Below are positions 61,829-64,000 of a stretch of 64,000 nucleotides of DNA, one piece after another. The stretch is from Prevotella sp. UBA2746 (GTDB lineage Bacteria > Bacteroidota > Bacteroidia > Bacteroidales > Bacteroidaceae). A model generated the notes under the pieces. It ran no database searches and was not told where the DNA came from. It worked only from the letters and a program-made list of their open reading frames with translations. Within the stretch, counting starts at the first letter, position 1; each line of letters begins with the position of its first letter. Location: assembly GCA_002353555.1 (NCBI GenBank), contig DEJO01000051.1, forward strand, positions 48,527-112,526, given 5' to 3'. The position numbers and the translations under genes are program-made.

Positions 61829-63157
61829 ACTCCCATACCGTTCTTTCGTAATCTGCTCCAATGACTTTCCGCGTGTGTTCGGAGCCAGTACGACACCGAC
61901 GACGAGCGAAATGAGCAGCAAGGTAATCATACAGTAGGCTGCAATGGTGAAGCCCTCGCCATTCTCACCGTAGATATAGGTGAAGACAAGTCCCCACAAT
62001 GCCGACAGACCACGCACGATGAAGAACATCAGTCCCTGAGCTCCGGCACGGAACTTTGCAGGGAACAGCTCAGAACCCCACAAGGCATAGAATATCTGCG
62101 GTGAGGCACCACCCTGTATACCCCATAGGATAGCAAACGCCCAGAGTCCTGCCGGGCCGTCAACACCGATGGCTACAATCACAAACCATGCACTCAGTGC
62201 TGCCACCAGTCCGAAGATATAGATACCCTTATGGGAGGTCTTGTCGATCAGTTTCGAGGTAATGAATGTCACACCCACGATAATAGCCCACTGGATGAAG
62301 TTCATCCAGTTCGCCTGCTCGTTGCTCACGCCACCTGCCGTCTCGTAGATATGCGGCTGGAAGAAACCCATCACACTCGCTACCAGGTTCCATGTCAGGT
62401 AGATGGTAGCTAAGAAGCAGACGGTCTTCACGGCAATGTTGTTCTGGAAAAGCACTTTGATGTTGTCCATCAGCCCGTTCTTCTTGCCCTCAGCCTTCTG
62501 TGCCGTAAACTCTGCACTCTCCTGAAGACCGCGTTGCAGGTTCCAGGCGATGAATGCCACGACAAACAACGACAGGAAGACGATGCGTGACGAGAAGACG
62601 TTCACCGTGTTCTCTGCCATACCGTCACCACCGAAGAAGTGAGCCACCGATTCCACCCATCCGAACAGGTAGCCTCCGGGAGCGAAGAACATACCGAGCA
62701 GCAAGATAATCATCGGGCCGATACCCCACGACATCTGCGAGATACAGATGTTACGGCCGCGGTTGTTGATCTCGGAACTCTCCGAAATATACGTCCACGA
62801 TGCCGGCACACCCACACCCACGGAGATACCTGTCACCAAGAAGCCTGCCAACAGCATGGGGAAGTTGACACTCAGCATGATGAGCAGCACACCCGTCATA
62901 TACACCAACAGGTTATAGGTGAAAATGAATTTCCTGCCGTACTTGTCGGCAAGGAAGCCTCCGATGATGGCTCCCACGGCAGCACCAAGGCAGTTGGCAC
63001 TGATAAAGTTCAGCCACCCCAAGTGTACCTCACTCAGTCCGAGGTATTTCTGCCACAACGTCAATCCACTGGCACCGGCTACAATAGCACCGGCATCCAG
63101 ATAGTTCGTCAACGATACCGCAATGGTACTCTTTAAACTACTTTCTTTCTTTTCCAT
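61817..63157 (-). CDS. MFS sugar porter
   Basis: Protein of 446 aa with 12 predicted transmembrane segments. Major facilitator, sugar-porter subfamily: GGFLADKYGRKFIF (loop 2-3 signature), WTYISESSEINNRGR (the PESPR position after TM6), and APNTRGKSLEQIT near the C-terminus (PETKG-like motif). It imports a sugar, probably by proton symport; substrate unknown. Its 5-prime side holds 239 bp packed with two repeat types. The neighbouring cytoplasmic GH78 suggests a rhamnose-containing saccharide or rhamnose itself. Confidence 0.93.
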   Translation of the reverse strand: MEKKESSLKSTIAVSLTNYLDAGAIVAGASGLTLWQKYLGLSEVHLGWLNFISANCLGAAVGAIIGGFLADKYGRKFIFTYNLLVYMTGVLLIMLSVNFPMLLAGFLVTGISVGVGVPASWTYISESSEINNRGRNICISQMSWGIGPMIILLLGMFFAPGGYLFGWVESVAHFFGGDGMAENTVNVFSSRIVFLSLFVVAFIAWNLQRGLQESAEFTAQKAEGKKNGLMDNIKVLFQNNIAVKTVCFLATIYLTWNLVASVMGFFQPHIYETAGGVSNEQANWMNFIQWAIIVGVTFITSKLIDKTSHKGIYIFGLVAALSAWFVIVAIGVDGPAGLWAFAILWGIQGGASPQIFYALWGSELFPAKFRAGAQGLMFFIVRGLSALWGLVFTYIYGENGEGFTIAAYCMITLLLISLVVGVVLAPNTRGKSLEQITKERYGSLDN

Positions 63158-63170
63158 TAGTATAATTTTT

Positions 63171-63198
63171 TAAGCCCCCAAGCCCCCTAAAGGGGGTG
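63171..63198. repeat. AAGCCCCC...GGGGG palindromic repeat ahead of the MFS gene
   Basis: TAAGCCCCCAAGCCCCCT then AAAGGGGGTG. It lies 14 bp upstream of the MFS start codon. The same element lies in frame inside the GH2 gene at 17778-17805 and as a variant at 214-247. Confidence 0.8.
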
Positions 63199-63396
63199 TT
63201 GTTAATTGTGAATTATGAATTGTGAATTATGAATTATGAATTATGAATTGTGAATTGTCAATTATGAATTATGAATTATGAATTGTGAATTATGTTTCGG
63301 CTTTGCCGCTCCTATGAGCGACAGCGAGTCTGGAGAATTATGAATTGTGAATTATGAATTATGAATTGTGAATTGTGAATTATGAATTGTGAATTG
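63199..63396. repeat. Heptameric GAATTRT tandem repeat array
   Basis: More than 20 near-perfect 7-bp units GAATTAT or GAATTGT fill the gap between the partial GH141-like gene and the MFS gene. Such short-unit arrays are prone to copy-number change. It is interrupted at about 63293-63336. Confidence 0.85.
63293..63336. repeat. Hairpin element interrupting the heptamer array
   Basis: Contains CGGC-TTT-GCCG and CGCTC-CTAT-GAGCG hairpins followed by ACAGCGAGTCTGG, which recalls the tail of the 19-bp palindrome family. The heptamers resume in phase after it, as expected for an insertion. Confidence 0.5.
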
Positions 63397-64000
63397 TTAA
63401 TTGCCAATGATTCCCGCTTTGGCTTTGATTTCCTCGCTCACCATAGGACCGTTGTTCTCCCATACGTTGTTCGGGCCGACGGCATTCTTCAGGAACTTCT
63501 CCTCCGGTGTCCAGTTGTCCTTGAGGGTGATGTTGCTGCTGCCCTCGTCGGTATAGAGGTAGAACCAGTGGTTGGGGTCGTGGACATACGACGGCTTGGC
63601 GATGTCGCGCACCACATTCTCGCTGATGACTGTACCGGGCTGGTTGCCGAGCGTGTAGATACCAGCACAGTCATACATGTGCTTGGCATAGTCGTAGATG
63701 AGGTTGGCATGTATCTTGTTGTCTCTCATGCACACCAGGTCGCGGTTCCATCCCCACCCCACGCTGATGCCTGTATACGACACGTCGTGGATGGTGTTGT
63801 GCTCAAGGGTCATCTCCGACACATATCCCGCAGCAATAGCCACGCAGCCCCAGTCTTCGTTCGTGACATCATGGAACAGGCACTGCTCCACACGCTGTCC
63901 GCGACACACCTCCCGCGGGTCGGTGGGCTGATAGGGACGGTGCGTCTCCAGTCCTTCCGGCGAGAACGAGCCGCAAACATACCCGTTCATCGCAATATCC
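63397..64000 (-). CDS. Partial GH141-like beta-helix protein (5-prime end outside the window)
   Basis: The last 200 codons of a gene open to the window edge; the frame continues through D-I-A before the first internal Met. Homologous along its length to the C-terminal third of the 46017-47630 protein: EDWGCVAIAAGYVSEMTLEH, YTGISVGWGWNRD, MYDCAGIYTLGNQPGTVISE and KDNWTPEEKFL align with its motifs. So the locus has two GH141-like proteins, perhaps acting on different fucose-type linkages. The stop codon TAA falls at the edge of the heptamer array, and the protein ends AGIIGN. Confidence 0.75.
   Translation of the reverse strand, partial: DIAMNGYVCGSFSPEGLETHRPYQPTDPREVCRGQRVEQCLFHDVTNEDWGCVAIAAGYVSEMTLEHNTIHDVSYTGISVGWGWNRDLVCMRDNKIHANLIYDYAKHMYDCAGIYTLGNQPGTVISENVVRDIAKPSYVHDPNHWFYLYTDEGSSNITLKDNWTPEEKFLKNAVGPNNVWENNGPMVSEEIKAKAGIIGN

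Overview
The window comes from a member of the Bacteroidota, most likely a Prevotella-type organism. The signs are a SusC/SusD pair, many exported glycoside hydrolases with signal peptides or lipoboxes, short C-terminal tails ending like GIVIKNGKK, promoter elements of the TTTG-N19-TAnnTTTG type, little Shine-Dalgarno signal, and GC-palindrome plus AATT-heptamer intergenic repeats. No rRNA, tRNA, phage, transposase or CRISPR array was seen.

Nearly the whole window reads as one very large polysaccharide utilization locus whose enzyme set matches dismantling of the pectin rhamnogalacturonan II (RG-II). The family calls were made by reading the proteins and were not confirmed by search. They are GH137-GH2 fusion, GH138-like, GH140 (apiosidase), two GH141-like beta-helix proteins, a GH143-GH142 fusion, GH106, three GH78 proteins (one fused to a sialidase-like propeller), GH95, GH43, three further GH2 enzymes, a CE19-like esterase with an N-terminal STN domain, and a SASA-type acetylesterase. 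GH137, GH138 and GH140-GH143 were defined on RG-II enzymes, so their co-occurrence is the main argument.

Layout, read in the direction of transcription on the minus strand from right to left: partial GH141-like (63397-64000), MFS sugar porter, cytoplasmic GH78, GH43 lipoprotein, GH143-GH142, GH78 and CE19-like (51632-63157). Then comes a plus-strand island (46017-51610) with GH141-like, cytoplasmic GH31 and an SSS symporter. The minus strand resumes with GH95, GH140, GH78-sialidase fusion, a seven-unit 22-bp palindromic array (37926-38079), GH138-like, GH137-GH2, two GH2, GH106, SASA esterase and GH2. After a promoter-bearing gap come a periplasmic TIM-barrel protein, a DUF5123-type lipoprotein, SusC and SusD. 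Last are three secreted proteins that share an almost identical C-terminal tail (249-8436), each with its own terminator.

Inferred division of labour: the surface lipoprotein and SusD capture glycan and SusC imports it. The signal-peptide enzymes strip side chains in the periplasm or at the surface. The MFS and SSS carriers take up released sugars or small oligosaccharides, which the cytoplasmic GH31 and GH78 finish. No HTCS, SARP, sigma/anti-sigma or AraC regulator is present.

The second theme is interspersed palindromic repeats. A family of 19-bp inverted repeats has arms of varying sequence that still pair, and many copies carry an AGACGGAAC-like tail. It occurs between genes and also in frame inside several glycosidase genes. 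A second GC-rich palindrome (AAGCCCCC...GGGGG) is also found both between genes and inside a GH2 gene. AATT-based heptamer repeats supply the C-terminus or stop codon of several genes.
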